DNA of 64,000 nucleotides from Pseudomonadota bacterium (GCA_023423275.1 JAFAFW010000020.1:62001-126000), one strand, 5' to 3'; shown: positions 43,880 to 52,884, counted from the first letter of the stretch. A program made the numbers and translations. Notes: generated by a model not told the origin, from the sequence alone.

Positions 43880-45307
43880 TTATCTCTTGGTCGTCGGTGG
43901 TTGGCGGAGATGCCAATCCGTGACCTGCTGGAACGCGTGCCCAACACGGAGGACGTCGGCCTCACGGTAAGGGCGGCCGATTAATTGGATACCAGTGGGC
44001 AACCCTCCGGCTGTAAAGCCACAAGGAACAACAAGAGCCGGCAACCCGAGAAAATTGACGACCTTTGTATTGCGCGTGAGAAGCCCGACCATCTCATTGT
44101 ATGCTGGGCCTCTCTTGCCCGTGGTCGATTCAATCGTTGGCACTTGCACCGGGATCGTCGGTGCGAGAATGACATCAGCCTTGGCGAAGGCGGCCGCCGC
44201 GAACTCCCTCAAGAGTCGCCCGCGCGCCTTCAATGCCGCGAGATAGTCCGACGCGGGAATAAAAAAACCTGCCTCAATGCGTTGCGCGACCTCAATGCCA
44301 TAGTCAGCCTGCCGATCACGCATCAGGTCATAGTGATTGGCAGCCGCCTCGGACTTCAATACGAGCGGCTGCAACGCAGCGATTTCGTGCATGACATCGA
44401 CGGGCAGAACGGCCTCGGCAACAGCAATTCCCGCGCGCCGCATATCCCCGATTGCGAGATCAACTGCGCGCGAGACGCTCGGGTCGAGGTCATCGTCAAA
44501 ATAGCCGCGGGCGACCCCGACCGTTGGAAGCTCCTCTTTTTGCTGGAGAGCCGTTTCGAAGCTCATATCCTCCCGGTCTACACATGAGGAATCAAGCGGG
44601 TCTGCGCCGGCGATGACATCAAGAATGCGCGCAACGTCTTCTGCCGTCCGCGCAATCGGTCCAACGGTGTCGAGAGAATGCGAAAGGGCGACGACGCCAA
44701 ATCTGCTGACACGGCCGTTCGTAGGCATAAGCCCAACGACACCCGATACGGATGCAGGCCCGCGGATCGAGCCTCCGGTGTCGGAACCCAACGCGGCATG
44801 CACCATGCGGATAGCCACCGCGACTCCCGCGCCGCTCGATGACCCGCCAGGGATATGCGCGCTGTTCCAGGGATTACGGCACTGCGGATAGTTGGGATTG
44901 AGACCGTGCGGTCCCAGAGCAAATTCGACCGTATGCAACCGTCCGATATCTAACGCACCTGCCGCATCGAGCCGCCGCATAACGGTAGCAGTGGGACAAC
45001 CGGGGTCGTTGGCGTAGACCTTGGACCCGCATCGCGAGACACGCCCGGCTCGATGAAACATATCCTTGTGGGCCATGGGCACACCGTGGAGAGGACCCAG
45101 TACTGCGCCGCTCGCAACCGCGCGATCCGCAGCATCGGCCTTACGGCGGGATTCGGCCTCATCCAACTCGATGACGCAGCCGAGCGCGAGGCTGTCAGCA
45201 TGATGTCGCTCCAGACATGCTTCCAGTACATCCCGCGAGCTGACATGTCGTTGCCTGATCGCGTCTGCGGTTTTGGTGAGCGACGCCGCGGCCCAATCGA
45301 AGGTCAA
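43880..45307 (-). CDS. Amidase (amidase-signature family), probable AtzG/GatC-like partner upstream
   Basis: A 475-residue amidase with Lys81 (MAHKDMFH), GGSSSGAGVA (154-162) and nucleophile Ser180 (SDTGGSIRGP). Its start overlaps the stop codon of a 67-residue gene by four bases, the arrangement seen for GatC-GatA and for the AtzG-AtzE amidase pair of biuret/cyanurate degradation. This suggests a two-subunit amidase. Substrate not known. Confidence 0.9.
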   Translation of the reverse strand: MTFDWAAASLTKTADAIRQRHVSSRDVLEACLERHHADSLALGCVIELDEAESRRKADAADRAVASGAVLGPLHGVPMAHKDMFHRAGRVSRCGSKVYANDPGCPTATVMRRLDAAGALDIGRLHTVEFALGPHGLNPNYPQCRNPWNSAHIPGGSSSGAGVAVAIRMVHAALGSDTGGSIRGPASVSGVVGLMPTNGRVSRFGVVALSHSLDTVGPIARTAEDVARILDVIAGADPLDSSCVDREDMSFETALQQKEELPTVGVARGYFDDDLDPSVSRAVDLAIGDMRRAGIAVAEAVLPVDVMHEIAALQPLVLKSEAAANHYDLMRDRQADYGIEVAQRIEAGFFIPASDYLAALKARGRLLREFAAAAFAKADVILAPTIPVQVPTIESTTGKRGPAYNEMVGLLTRNTKVVNFLGLPALVVPCGFTAGGLPTGIQLIGRPYREADVLRVGHAFQQVTDWHLRQPPTTKR

Positions 45308-45507
45308 CGCCGTTCTCCTGCAGTCTCCTCAAGTGCATCGCGAAAATCACCGGGATCGGTATTGAACTCAACGCGCCGGCGGGCGGCCAACGCGGCGGCC
45401 TGCAGCTGCTTGAGTTCAACCGCCAGTTCCTCGGCGCGTTCGCGGTGGATGGAAAGGGCTGGTCCAGCCTTATTCAACGCCATAATCAAATCAGCATCCC
45501 GGCTCAT
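45304..45507 (-). CDS. Small AtzG/GatC-like amidase accessory protein
   Basis: 67 residues from ATG 45507 (MSRDADLIMALNKAGPALS), mostly helical and charged (RERAEELAVELKQLQAAALAA), ending with an extended tail NTDPGDFRDALEETAGE. Size, helix-helix-tail layout and four-base overlap with the amidase start match AtzG- or GatC-type partners that wrap around the amidase. Sequence likeness by eye is weak, so this is mainly an inference from layout. First structural gene after the GntR regulator. Confidence 0.65.
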   Translation of the reverse strand: MSRDADLIMALNKAGPALSIHRERAEELAVELKQLQAAALAARRRVEFNTDPGDFRDALEETAGERR

Positions 45508-45539
45508 CTCACGTCCTCGCAAATGCGCATAAAAAACAA

Positions 45540-46298
45540 CTAAACATGACTAAAACCATGCTCTTCCAGGATTCCGAGGATGGAGACCATTCCGCGATGA
45601 CGGTGAGCACGATGGATTTCGTAAGCAACACGCTCATCTCCGCGCTCGATGGCCTCAAGCACAGCGCGATGTTCCTTGTGCGACTCTGACGGAATACTCC
45701 TTAGCGGAGCAGCCAGCAAACGCGCCCGGTGCGATTGGTCCCAGATATTGAAAATCACGCGAACGATGCGGCTATTTCCGCAATTCTCAACCAAAACGCG
45801 GTGAAATTCTCCATCCATTTTGGCCCACGTTTGTCGATCGCCCTGCTCAAGCGCTGCCGCCATGCGCTCATTGATCTCAACCAGATCGCGAAAAACATCA
45901 CCGTCGAGGGGTAAGCGGCGCTTCGTAAGCAGTTCAACAGCCGTTGCCTCGAGCGAGCACAACAATTCGTAGATCTCCCGCAAATCGTCGGCATAAATCG
46001 GCAGGACAGAAATCCCATGACGCGGCGTGACCTCGATGAGCCCCTCACTCTGAAGCCGCATCAATGCTTCGCGTACAGGCGTCCGACTCATCTTCAGACG
46101 ATCAGCAATCTCGACCTCGGTTGCCTGAAATCCAGGCGGGAAGACGCTGTGCAGGATCGATTCCTTCAACAGAGCATATGCGTCCTCGACACGAGAACGG
46201 CGACCTCCTCCCGCGAATTTATTTCGCTCGTGCAAGATCCCGGAGGCGCGTCGACGGCCGGCCGATGCGGAGGGCTGAAAGCGAGTCGGTTTCGCCAA
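45540..46298 (-). CDS. GntR-family (FadR/FCD subgroup) transcriptional regulator
   Basis: A 252-residue regulator: winged helix-turn-helix at about 38-100 (VEDAYALLKESILHSVFPPG, MSRTPVREALMRLQSEGLI) and an FCD ligand domain with metal-binding Asp/His positions (MDGEFHRVLVENC, SHKEHRAVLEAIERGDE, EIHRAHR). FCD regulators commonly sense carboxylic acids. It is divergent from the NodB-fold/CobW/TRAP operon and is followed by the amidase operon, so it is well placed to control both arms. Candidate operators lie at 46332-46497. Confidence 0.92.
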   Translation of the reverse strand: MAKPTRFQPSASAGRRRASGILHERNKFAGGGRRSRVEDAYALLKESILHSVFPPGFQATEVEIADRLKMSRTPVREALMRLQSEGLIEVTPRHGISVLPIYADDLREIYELLCSLEATAVELLTKRRLPLDGDVFRDLVEINERMAAALEQGDRQTWAKMDGEFHRVLVENCGNSRIVRVIFNIWDQSHRARLLAAPLRSIPSESHKEHRAVLEAIERGDERVAYEIHRAHRHRGMVSILGILEEHGFSHV

Positions 46299-46331
46299 TG
46301 TCTACCTACCCACGTAAACTCAAAGCGCACT

Positions 46332-46497
46332 CAATGCATACATTATTAGCTCTATCCGACGCAAGACATCGCAACGCTGACGACCTTCACAGGGCATGCA
46401 TGCCGGAAATACCGGCATAAACTGATGAATTTTGTAGCTGGAGCATTCTCATGATTCCCTCTTGCGCGGCCTCCTGAAACGAATAGAGTATGCATTG
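46332..46497. promoter_or_regulatory. Inverted repeats in the GntR divergent promoter region
   Basis: Three elements lie between the divergent genes. ATGCCGG AAATA CCGGCAT (46399-46417) is a perfect 7-bp dyad with a 5-base spacer, overlapping the 12-bp palindrome GGCATGCATGCC (46392-46403). CAATGCATAC (46332-46341) recurs inverted as GTATGCATTG (46488-46497), the second copy just upstream of the NodB-fold gene. These are good candidates for GntR binding; use is inferred. Confidence 0.55.
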
Positions 46498-46515
46498 TTT
46501 GAGACGGGGAGTGTG

Positions 46516-47397
46516 ATGGCGAAAGAGATCCTGTGTTCATTTGGCGTGGATGTTGACGCGGTTGCAGGCTGGCTCGGATCGTATGGGGGTGAGGATTCCA
46601 CGCTCGATATATCCAGGGGAATGTTCGCCGGAGAGGTGGGCAGCCCGCGTCTCGTGAAGCTATTCGATAAGTATGGAATGAAGGTCACGTGGTTCGTGCC
46701 AGGTCATTCGATCGAGACCTTCCCCGACCAGATGAAAATGGTGGTCGACGCGGGACACGAGATCGGACTGCATGGCTACAGTCACGAAAACCCCGTCCAT
46801 ATGACCCCGAAGCAGGAAGAAGATGTTCTCGACAAGTCGATAGACCTCGTCGAGAAGCTCAGCGGAAAGTACCCACGAGGTTACGTCGCGCCTTGGTGGG
46901 AGCTTAGCCCTGTCACCATCAAGCTGCTCGAGAAGAAGAAAATCATCTATGATCACAGCTTGATGCACAATGATTTTGTCCCCTACTTCACGCGAACCGA
47001 AGACACCTGGACGAAGATCGACTATTCAAAACCCGCCGCCCATTGGATGAAACCCCTGCAGCGCGGGCGACAAACTAATCTCGTGCAAATTCCGGCAAGC
47101 TGGTATCTCGACGATTTGCCACCGATGATGTTTGTCAAAGCGGCCCCCAATAGTCATGGGTTCGTCAACCCCCGACATCTTGAAGAAATCTGGCGTGACC
47201 AGTTCGACTGGGTTTATCGCGAGATGGACTATGCGGCGTTTACGATCGCTATTCATCCCGACGTATCCGGCCGCCCGCAGGTTCTGCTCATGCTGGAACG
47301 CATTATCGAACACATCTCCTCGCATAGCGGAGTGAAATGGGTAACTTTCGAGGAGATTGCGACAGATTTTCTGCAGCGTAATAAGAAGCCGGCTTGA
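46516..47397 (+). CDS. NodB-fold metal-dependent hydrolase (PgdA-like; possible cyclic imidase)
   Basis: A 293-residue protein starting at ATG 46516 behind GGGGAG. The metal ligands of the NodB family are intact: an Asp in SFGVDVDAV (Asp12 or Asp14) and HGYSH (His86, His90). Other family blocks are TWFVPGHSIETFP, GYVAPWWELS and IAIHPDVSGRPQ. The closest annotated relatives I recall are PgdA-type peptidoglycan deacetylases, but the same fold includes metal-dependent cyclic imide hydrolases of about this length. With amidases and TRAP genes around it, imide ring opening fits better than cell-wall deacetylation. That choice is inference. Confidence 0.8.
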   Translation: MAKEILCSFGVDVDAVAGWLGSYGGEDSTLDISRGMFAGEVGSPRLVKLFDKYGMKVTWFVPGHSIETFPDQMKMVVDAGHEIGLHGYSHENPVHMTPKQEEDVLDKSIDLVEKLSGKYPRGYVAPWWELSPVTIKLLEKKKIIYDHSLMHNDFVPYFTRTEDTWTKIDYSKPAAHWMKPLQRGRQTNLVQIPASWYLDDLPPMMFVKAAPNSHGFVNPRHLEEIWRDQFDWVYREMDYAAFTIAIHPDVSGRPQVLLMLERIIEHISSHSGVKWVTFEEIATDFLQRNKKPA

Positions 47398-47399
47398 AC

Positions 47400-47687
47400 A
47401 TGTGTAGCCTTTGCGGCGCGCTTGGGCGCGGAGCGTCCTGGGAACAGCATGGCGATCTCGGAGAGAGTGCGCGCTGGCAGTTGCGGCGCGAAGCAATCAG
47501 GACTGCTGCATTCGTATCGGAGATGCTCACCAGTCACCGCATCAAAGTTACCGCAAGCGCCGATCACGGATTCCTCGTGTCGTTTCCCACAGGTGGAGTG
47601 GAGATGGCCGGCAGCCTCGGCGAGGTCTGGCATGTTCTGTCACGACGCGGCATCGCCATCCCTGATCCGCTGGCGAGCGTCCAATGA
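47400..47687 (+). CDS. CxxC small protein coupled to a CobW GTPase
   Basis: 95 residues from ATG 47400. It opens MCSLCGALGRGASWEQ, with a CxxC pair (Cys2, Cys5) suited to metal binding, and has helical and strand segments (SEMLTSHRIKVTASADHG). It begins two bases after the NodB-fold gene stop and overlaps the CobW gene by four bases (ATGA). Similar short proteins with an N-terminal MCxLCG next to CobW GTPases occur in other rhizobia as far as I recall. A metal-delivery role is inferred. Confidence 0.7.
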   Translation: MCSLCGALGRGASWEQHGDLGESARWQLRREAIRTAAFVSEMLTSHRIKVTASADHGFLVSFPTGGVEMAGSLGEVWHVLSRRGIAIPDPLASVQ

Positions 47688-48745
47688 CAAGAGAAACCGT
47701 TCCGGTACACATTCTCACCGGTTTTCTTGGCAGCGGAAAAACCACGGTTCTCAACCGGGCGCTTGTCTCTGAATTCGGTCCTGAGACCGCGGTGATCGTG
47801 AACGAGTTTGGTCAGGTCGCTCTCGACCAGCATTTTATTGCAACTCGCTCAGAGGAAACCCTGGTCCTCAAAAGCGGCTGCGTTTGCTGCACGGTCCGCG
47901 CCGATCTCGTAACCACACTCATGGAACTTGCCGCGCGATCTGATGGTGCTCAACAGCAATTATCGCGTGTAATTATAGAAACATCCGGGGTTTCCGATCC
48001 GGTACCAATTCTTCAAACACTTCGTTCGGATTTCAATTTGCGGGCGCGGTTTCATATCGGCACGGTCATCTGCACTGCCGATGCGACAATGCCAGCGGCC
48101 GATCGCACCAGAAGCGAAGCGTTGATGCAAATCGGTGCAGCCGACCGGTGCGTCATCACCAAGCACGATCTCGCCGGCGTTTCAGGCGCCGGTGACGCCG
48201 AGACGTGGGTCCAATCAGTCAACCCAATCGCAGTCATCAGCAACGCAGCAGATACGGATATCTCAAGATTGTTCAGCGAGCAGCATGTGCCCGTACTGGA
48301 ACTTGATGCGCGACTATCTCACCTCCAGAGCAGCATTGTTAAAGAACCGGGACACGAGATTCGCAGCGGGGTTCTCCGGATTTCAGACTCGCACTCATGG
48401 TCTGCATTTGCGGTATGGCTCAGCGCACTGATCCATTGGCATGGCGACCATCTCCTTCGAATGAAGGGCATGCTGTGGGATGACGAGAGGGCAACTTGGA
48501 TCGCAGTGCATTCCGTTCGCCGGTTCATTCACCCTCCTGAGCATCTTGCAAACGTTTCGGAAACGTCGCCCGCAGGGGCATGTCTCGTTTTTATCGGAGA
48601 GAACCTCGATATCGCACTGATTGAACGTTCTTATCGCCGCTGGGTGCTCTTGCAGGGAGGAGGGCACATCGGCGCGACGCCAAAAGGTTGCATAACGTCG
48701 CAAATCTCTCGTCAAACCTACAAGCAGTCAGGAGTTTCTCTATGA
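47684..48745 (+). CDS. CobW/COG0523-family metallochaperone GTPase
   Basis: A 353-residue G3E GTPase. Walker A is GFLGSGKTT (13-21), the metal-binding CxCC is GCVCCTV (Cys66, 68, 69), Walker B is near IIETSGVSDP, and the base motif is TKHD. The C-terminal domain is the usual CobW_C. Such proteins load zinc, cobalt or iron into a client enzyme. Translational coupling with the CxxC protein and the metal-type NodB-fold hydrolase suggests that hydrolase as client. Overlaps the TRAP binding-protein start by four bases. Confidence 0.92.
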   Translation: MTRETVPVHILTGFLGSGKTTVLNRALVSEFGPETAVIVNEFGQVALDQHFIATRSEETLVLKSGCVCCTVRADLVTTLMELAARSDGAQQQLSRVIIETSGVSDPVPILQTLRSDFNLRARFHIGTVICTADATMPAADRTRSEALMQIGAADRCVITKHDLAGVSGAGDAETWVQSVNPIAVISNAADTDISRLFSEQHVPVLELDARLSHLQSSIVKEPGHEIRSGVLRISDSHSWSAFAVWLSALIHWHGDHLLRMKGMLWDDERATWIAVHSVRRFIHPPEHLANVSETSPAGACLVFIGENLDIALIERSYRRWVLLQGGGHIGATPKGCITSQISRQTYKQSGVSL

Positions 48746-49746
48746 ATCGAGCTAAGAAATATCTTGGTGCCCTTCTTATCGCGTCCTGTTCAACCGTATT
48801 CGCAGCGAGCGCTGAAGCCCAACAAGTCAGGTGGCGCGCCAGCGGGTCATTCACTGCAAACCATTCCGCTTCTATAGCGATGGAGATCTTCAAGTCCGAG
48901 GTTGCACGACTTTCAAAGGATTCAATCCGCGTCGACGTCTTTCCAGGAAACACACTTGGTGGCGCATTCGAACAGGTTGATCAGATTCGCACCAATCAGA
49001 TTCAGATGGCTTGGGGAGGCCTGAGTTTCTACGATAAGCTTGCGCCCGAACTCTCCGCTGCCACGCTGCCGTTTGCTGCAACCTCGATGGAGCAGGCCAT
49101 TTGCCAAATCGAGTCGGATTTTGGAAAATTCATGGAATCCAAGATCGCTGAAAAGGGCGTGCTACTTCTCGGCTGGGGGCAGATCGGTGCCCGTCACGTA
49201 ACAAACAACCGTCATCCTATTAAAACGGTTGCTGACATGAAGGGACTTAAGATTCGCACTCCTTCGGGAGAGGCGTGGAATCTCACATTCCGCGCCTTGG
49301 ACGCAAACCCAACCCCTATTGACATCAAGGAGCTGTATCAAGCCCTTCAGCAGGGCACCATCGATGGACAGGAAAACCCTTACGACAACATGTTGGTCCG
49401 CAAATTCAACGAAGTGCAGAAGTATTTATCGAATACCGGACATTTCTATGATTGGTCCGGCTATCTGGTCAATGCCGAGGCGTTTGCAAAGCTTACCTCA
49501 GAACAGCAGAAGGCCGTGAAGGACGCCCTGTTTACAGCAATTGCGGCCCAGCGCGCCATCTCCAAACGCGAGAACCTCACTGCCCGTGACGGACTGATCA
49601 AGGGCGGAATGGAATATTATGAAATTCCTACCGCGGAATTGGCGAAGTTCCGGGAAGCTACCGCACCTGTTTACGCCGAGATGCGCAAAAAACTCGGCGA
49701 CAAGGTCATGGATCTTGCGGAAGCCGCCATCAAGGCGTGCCAGTGA
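48742..49746 (+). CDS. TRAP transporter substrate-binding protein (first system)
   Basis: A 334-residue DctP-family periplasmic protein. ATG 48742 (MNRAKKYLGALLIASC ... SAEAQQ) gives a signal peptide and an ATGA overlap with the CobW gene; AGGAG is upstream. The ligand arginine is in MKGLKIRTPSGEAWN, and TPIDIKELYQALQQGTIDGQENP is the family signature. It feeds the permeases at 49835-51600. Ligand unknown; a carboxylate such as a half-amide or dicarboxylate would fit. Confidence 0.93.
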   Translation: MNRAKKYLGALLIASCSTVFAASAEAQQVRWRASGSFTANHSASIAMEIFKSEVARLSKDSIRVDVFPGNTLGGAFEQVDQIRTNQIQMAWGGLSFYDKLAPELSAATLPFAATSMEQAICQIESDFGKFMESKIAEKGVLLLGWGQIGARHVTNNRHPIKTVADMKGLKIRTPSGEAWNLTFRALDANPTPIDIKELYQALQQGTIDGQENPYDNMLVRKFNEVQKYLSNTGHFYDWSGYLVNAEAFAKLTSEQQKAVKDALFTAIAAQRAISKRENLTARDGLIKGGMEYYEIPTAELAKFREATAPVYAEMRKKLGDKVMDLAEAAIKACQ

Positions 49747-49780
49747 TAAAGGCGTGCACTTTCGTTGTTAGTTGAATCGG

Positions 49781-49818
49781 CGAGGCGCCCGCCCGTAGCC
49801 TTACGAACGGGTGCCTCG
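49781..49818 (+). promoter_or_regulatory. Hairpin between TRAP binding protein and small permease
   Basis: An imperfect inverted repeat (CGAGGCGCCCGCCCGT paired with ACGGGTGCCTCG) folds just after the binding-protein gene and ends at the ribosome site of the small permease. There is no T-run, so it is more likely an mRNA-stability or attenuation element than a full terminator. Confidence 0.45.
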
Positions 49819-49834
49819 GAGGGACCGCAACAGA

Positions 49835-50326
49835 ATGAGAACATACAGGAAATTTCTCACGGCTCTCGATACCGTGGTCTCTTGGTCGATTATGGTCGCA
49901 ATGGCGACCCTCACCGTCGTCGTGTCGGTTCAGGTCTTCTACCGATATGTGCTGAATGACTCTATTCTGTGGGGATGGGATGTTCCGCGGCTCAGCTTCA
50001 TCTGGCTCGTTCTCCTCTCCATCCCTCTCGGATTCCGGTACAACGCCCATGTGGGGGTCGACATCGTATTCGAACGGCTCAGCCCACTCACGCAGCGGTA
50101 TGTTAGGCGCTTCAACGCTTTCTTTATCATCATCCTGTGCGCGACGACGACCTACTACGGCGCAATCCTAGCATACGATACCTGGGATCAGATGATGCCC
50201 GGCCTCAATCTATCCGTTGGAATTTTCTACGTCGCACTCGTCATCGGGATGACCCATACCTGCCTGCACGTTGCGGAAATGCTGATTACCGGCGAACCGC
50301 GTGATGAACATCTGAGCGAAACATGA
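49835..50326 (+). CDS. TRAP transporter small permease (first system)
   Basis: A 163-residue DctQ protein from ATG 49835 (a GTG at 49811 is possible but sits in the ribosome-site region GGAGGG). Four hydrophobic helices are visible; VSVQVFYRYVLNDSILWGWDVPRLSFIWLV is the usual first half. It overlaps the large permease by four bases (ATGA). Confidence 0.9.
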   Translation: MRTYRKFLTALDTVVSWSIMVAMATLTVVVSVQVFYRYVLNDSILWGWDVPRLSFIWLVLLSIPLGFRYNAHVGVDIVFERLSPLTQRYVRRFNAFFIIILCATTTYYGAILAYDTWDQMMPGLNLSVGIFYVALVIGMTHTCLHVAEMLITGEPRDEHLSET

Positions 50327-51600
50327 TCATAACCATCATCGCGGTCTTCTCGTTTTTTGCCATACTTGGAATGCCTTTGGCTTTTGCTCTTGGACTGGCA
50401 GGAATGGCTGGCATTTTGGTGGGTGAATTCCCCATGATCCAGCTCGCCGGGAAGATGGTTCATTCCATCGATTCTTTCCCGCTCATGGCGATACCGCTGT
50501 TCATGCTTGCAGGCCAGCTCCTTCTGCGCGGCGGTATTATGGATCGCCTGATCGAGTTCGCGAACGCGATCGTCGGTCGCGTGAAAGGCGGGCTCGGGCA
50601 TGTGACGGTGGTAGCGGCGATGGGCCTCTCGTCCGTATCTGGAACCGCTGTTGCGGACGCAACGGCATTAGGCGGCACTTTGGGGCCTGCGCTGACCAAA
50701 GCCTACAACCGGAATTTTGGTGCGGCTCTTGTCGCCGCAGCGTCGAACCTGGGGCCTATCATTCCGCCAAGCGCAGGCATGATCGTTTACGCCATCCTTG
50801 CGGAGGATGTATCCGTTGGAGCGATGTTCATCGCCGGCATCATTCCCGGAATATTCATGGGCCTGGCAATGATGGCGCTGTGCACGTACTTTGCGTATCG
50901 CAGGAATTGGCCGTTTACGGGAGAATCGTTCAGTTTCCAAAATGTGCTAATTCAGACAAGGCGGTCTTTGATCGTCTTCCTGATGCCGGTTCTTGTGATC
51001 GGCGGCATCGTCGGCGGTGTGTTTACGGCAACAGAAGGCGCAGCCATTGCCGTGGTATATGCGCTTTTCATCGGTTTTTTCATCACCCGCAAGCTCAAGC
51101 TGTCTGATCTGCCTATCGCGCTGTTGAACGCCGGTATCATCAGCGCCATTGTCGGAGCACTCATCGCCTTTGCTTCTCAGGTCACCTATCTTCTGACAGC
51201 AGAGATGGTTGGTATCATGGTGGCTGATTGGCTTCAGACGATCACCAGCAATCCAATGATATTTATCATTCTTGTGATGTTGTTGCTGATCGTCATCGGC
51301 ATGTTCATGGAGGCGAACGCCGCCTATGTGATGCTCGTGCCGATTATCGCGCCGATCGCGGTGCAGTTCGGCATCGACCCTGTGTATTTCGGATTTCTGT
51401 TCGTCATGAATATTACGCTCGGGGGGATCACGCCTCCCGTCGGCATCCTGCTTTTCGTTGTATCGGGAATCTGGCGAGTCAACATGACGTCGGTCGTCAA
51501 GGAGATCTGGCCCTTTATTCTCGTCCAGTATGCGACACTATTCATCTGCATGCTCTTTCCGGAAATTGTTCTATTTCTCCCGCGCCTCGTCGGTTACTAG
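50323..51600 (+). CDS. TRAP transporter large permease (first system)
   Basis: A 425-residue DctM protein with about 12 helices. Blocks include MAIPLFMLAGQLLLRGG, AMGLSSVSGTAVADATALG, GPIIPPSAGMIVYAIL and GGITPPVGILLFVVSG. Completes the first TRAP system. The SDR gene starts four bases after its stop. Confidence 0.93.
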   Translation: MIITIIAVFSFFAILGMPLAFALGLAGMAGILVGEFPMIQLAGKMVHSIDSFPLMAIPLFMLAGQLLLRGGIMDRLIEFANAIVGRVKGGLGHVTVVAAMGLSSVSGTAVADATALGGTLGPALTKAYNRNFGAALVAAASNLGPIIPPSAGMIVYAILAEDVSVGAMFIAGIIPGIFMGLAMMALCTYFAYRRNWPFTGESFSFQNVLIQTRRSLIVFLMPVLVIGGIVGGVFTATEGAAIAVVYALFIGFFITRKLKLSDLPIALLNAGIISAIVGALIAFASQVTYLLTAEMVGIMVADWLQTITSNPMIFIILVMLLLIVIGMFMEANAAYVMLVPIIAPIAVQFGIDPVYFGFLFVMNITLGGITPPVGILLFVVSGIWRVNMTSVVKEIWPFILVQYATLFICMLFPEIVLFLPRLVGY

Positions 51601-51604
51601 CCGC

Positions 51605-52354
51605 ATGATCAGGTTCATCGAGACGTTCTCATTCACAGGAAAGACCGTCTGCGTCACCGGCGCAGCAAGCGGAATAGGCCGAGCTGCTGCCGGATTGTTT
51701 TCGGATCTTGGGGCCGATGTCATTGCAGCAGACTCCAATGTACAGGGTTTGCAGGAATTCGAGGACGAACGGGATGGAGCCATTCAATCGGTGGTCTTTG
51801 ACCAGAGCGACCGGGCGTCGGTCGAGGCGCTGGCGGCGGCGGCCGCCAACGTGGATGTGCTGATCAATAATGCCGGAGTGCTGGTCTACCAACCGTTGGT
51901 TGATCACACGTGGGAGGATACCGAGCGGGTGATTGCGACCAATTTGGTCGGCGCAATAGGGCTGACCCGGTTGGTGGGAAAATCCATGGTGGAGCGAGGA
52001 CGAGGAGCCATAGTCCATACCGGCTCCCAACTCACCTTCAATGGCGCAGAGTTTCGCGCGGTTTACACAGCGGCAAAGGCCGGCATTACACAGTTCGTCA
52101 AGACAGCAGCCTTGGAGTGGGGCCCACGAGGCGTCCGCGTGAATTGCGTCGCGCCCGGACGAACTCTGACAGCCATGAACCGTCATCTTCTGAGTGAGCC
52201 GGAGCAGTATGCCGAGGCTGTCAAGCGCGTTCCGCTGGGTCGCTTTGGCCAGCCGAGCGATATTGCCAATGCCTTCGTCTTTCTTGCTAGCGATGCTGCC
52301 GCCTATATCACCGGACAGACATTGGTTGTTGATGGTGGATGGATTTTACCCTGA
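51605..52354 (+). CDS. SDR-family oxidoreductase
   Basis: A 249-residue SDR from ATG 51605; the earlier part of the open frame lies inside the TRAP gene. TGAASGIGRAA, INNAGVLVYQP, Ser in HTGSQLTFNG and Tyr/Lys in VYTAAKAGITQF are present, and it ends ITGQTLVVDGGWILP. It closely resembles the SDR at 61248-61994 (both share AALEWGPxGxRVNC.APGRT), so the two are paralogues, each placed next to a TRAP system. Confidence 0.9.
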   Translation: MIRFIETFSFTGKTVCVTGAASGIGRAAAGLFSDLGADVIAADSNVQGLQEFEDERDGAIQSVVFDQSDRASVEALAAAAANVDVLINNAGVLVYQPLVDHTWEDTERVIATNLVGAIGLTRLVGKSMVERGRGAIVHTGSQLTFNGAEFRAVYTAAKAGITQFVKTAALEWGPRGVRVNCVAPGRTLTAMNRHLLSEPEQYAEAVKRVPLGRFGQPSDIANAFVFLASDAAAYITGQTLVVDGGWILP

Positions 52355-52396
52355 ACGCCCAAGGCTTACTGCCTGATTGGAAATAGAGGAAATGCC

Positions 52397-52873
52397 ATGT
52401 CCAAAGATGATGCTGTTCGCAAACTCGAAACCTCTCTGGATGGGATCCTGACAGATCTGCTCAAGGCCAGTAATGGAAGCCGCGTGACGCTTCGGGTTGA
52501 TGATCCCGCTAGGGAGTGGAATGTCGATTTCATCTGTGCTGAAGCCGTAAAGCCGGGAGTTAAATCGCTGCGCGGTGAGGGCTCCATTGATCAGCGGGCC
52601 GCTGCGACGGTGCATTGGATGGACGCCAACAAACGCAATCTCATTCAACCGGATTTGACCCGGTCACCTGACCCTGCTCCACCTCCAGCACTGATGAGTG
52701 CCTATGCTGCAAAGGCGCAGATGCTCGCACCGCTGTTTAATGCCGCTGGCAATTTGCAAGGGTGGATTTCGGTACACTACGTGAATGGAACGCATGCGTT
52801 TACGGATACAGAAGTTGCGGCGCTTGACCGCGCGTCATCCGAAGTCAAGCGCCTCACAGGTATTGGAAGCTGA
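52397..52873 (+). CDS. Stand-alone GAF-domain protein
   Basis: 158 residues from ATG 52397 (GAGGAAATGCC upstream) with a single GAF-like fold: an N-terminal helix KLETSLDGILTDLLKAS, a strand with RVTLRVDD, and a C-terminal strand/helix NLQGWISVHYVNGTHAFTDTEVAALDRAS. There is no DNA-binding, kinase or other output domain. Inside a catabolic operon it may bind substrate or allosterically control an enzyme; no function is known to me. Confidence 0.65.
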   Translation: MSKDDAVRKLETSLDGILTDLLKASNGSRVTLRVDDPAREWNVDFICAEAVKPGVKSLRGEGSIDQRAAATVHWMDANKRNLIQPDLTRSPDPAPPPALMSAYAAKAQMLAPLFNAAGNLQGWISVHYVNGTHAFTDTEVAALDRASSEVKRLTGIGS

Positions 52874-52884
52874 GCATCGGCACA

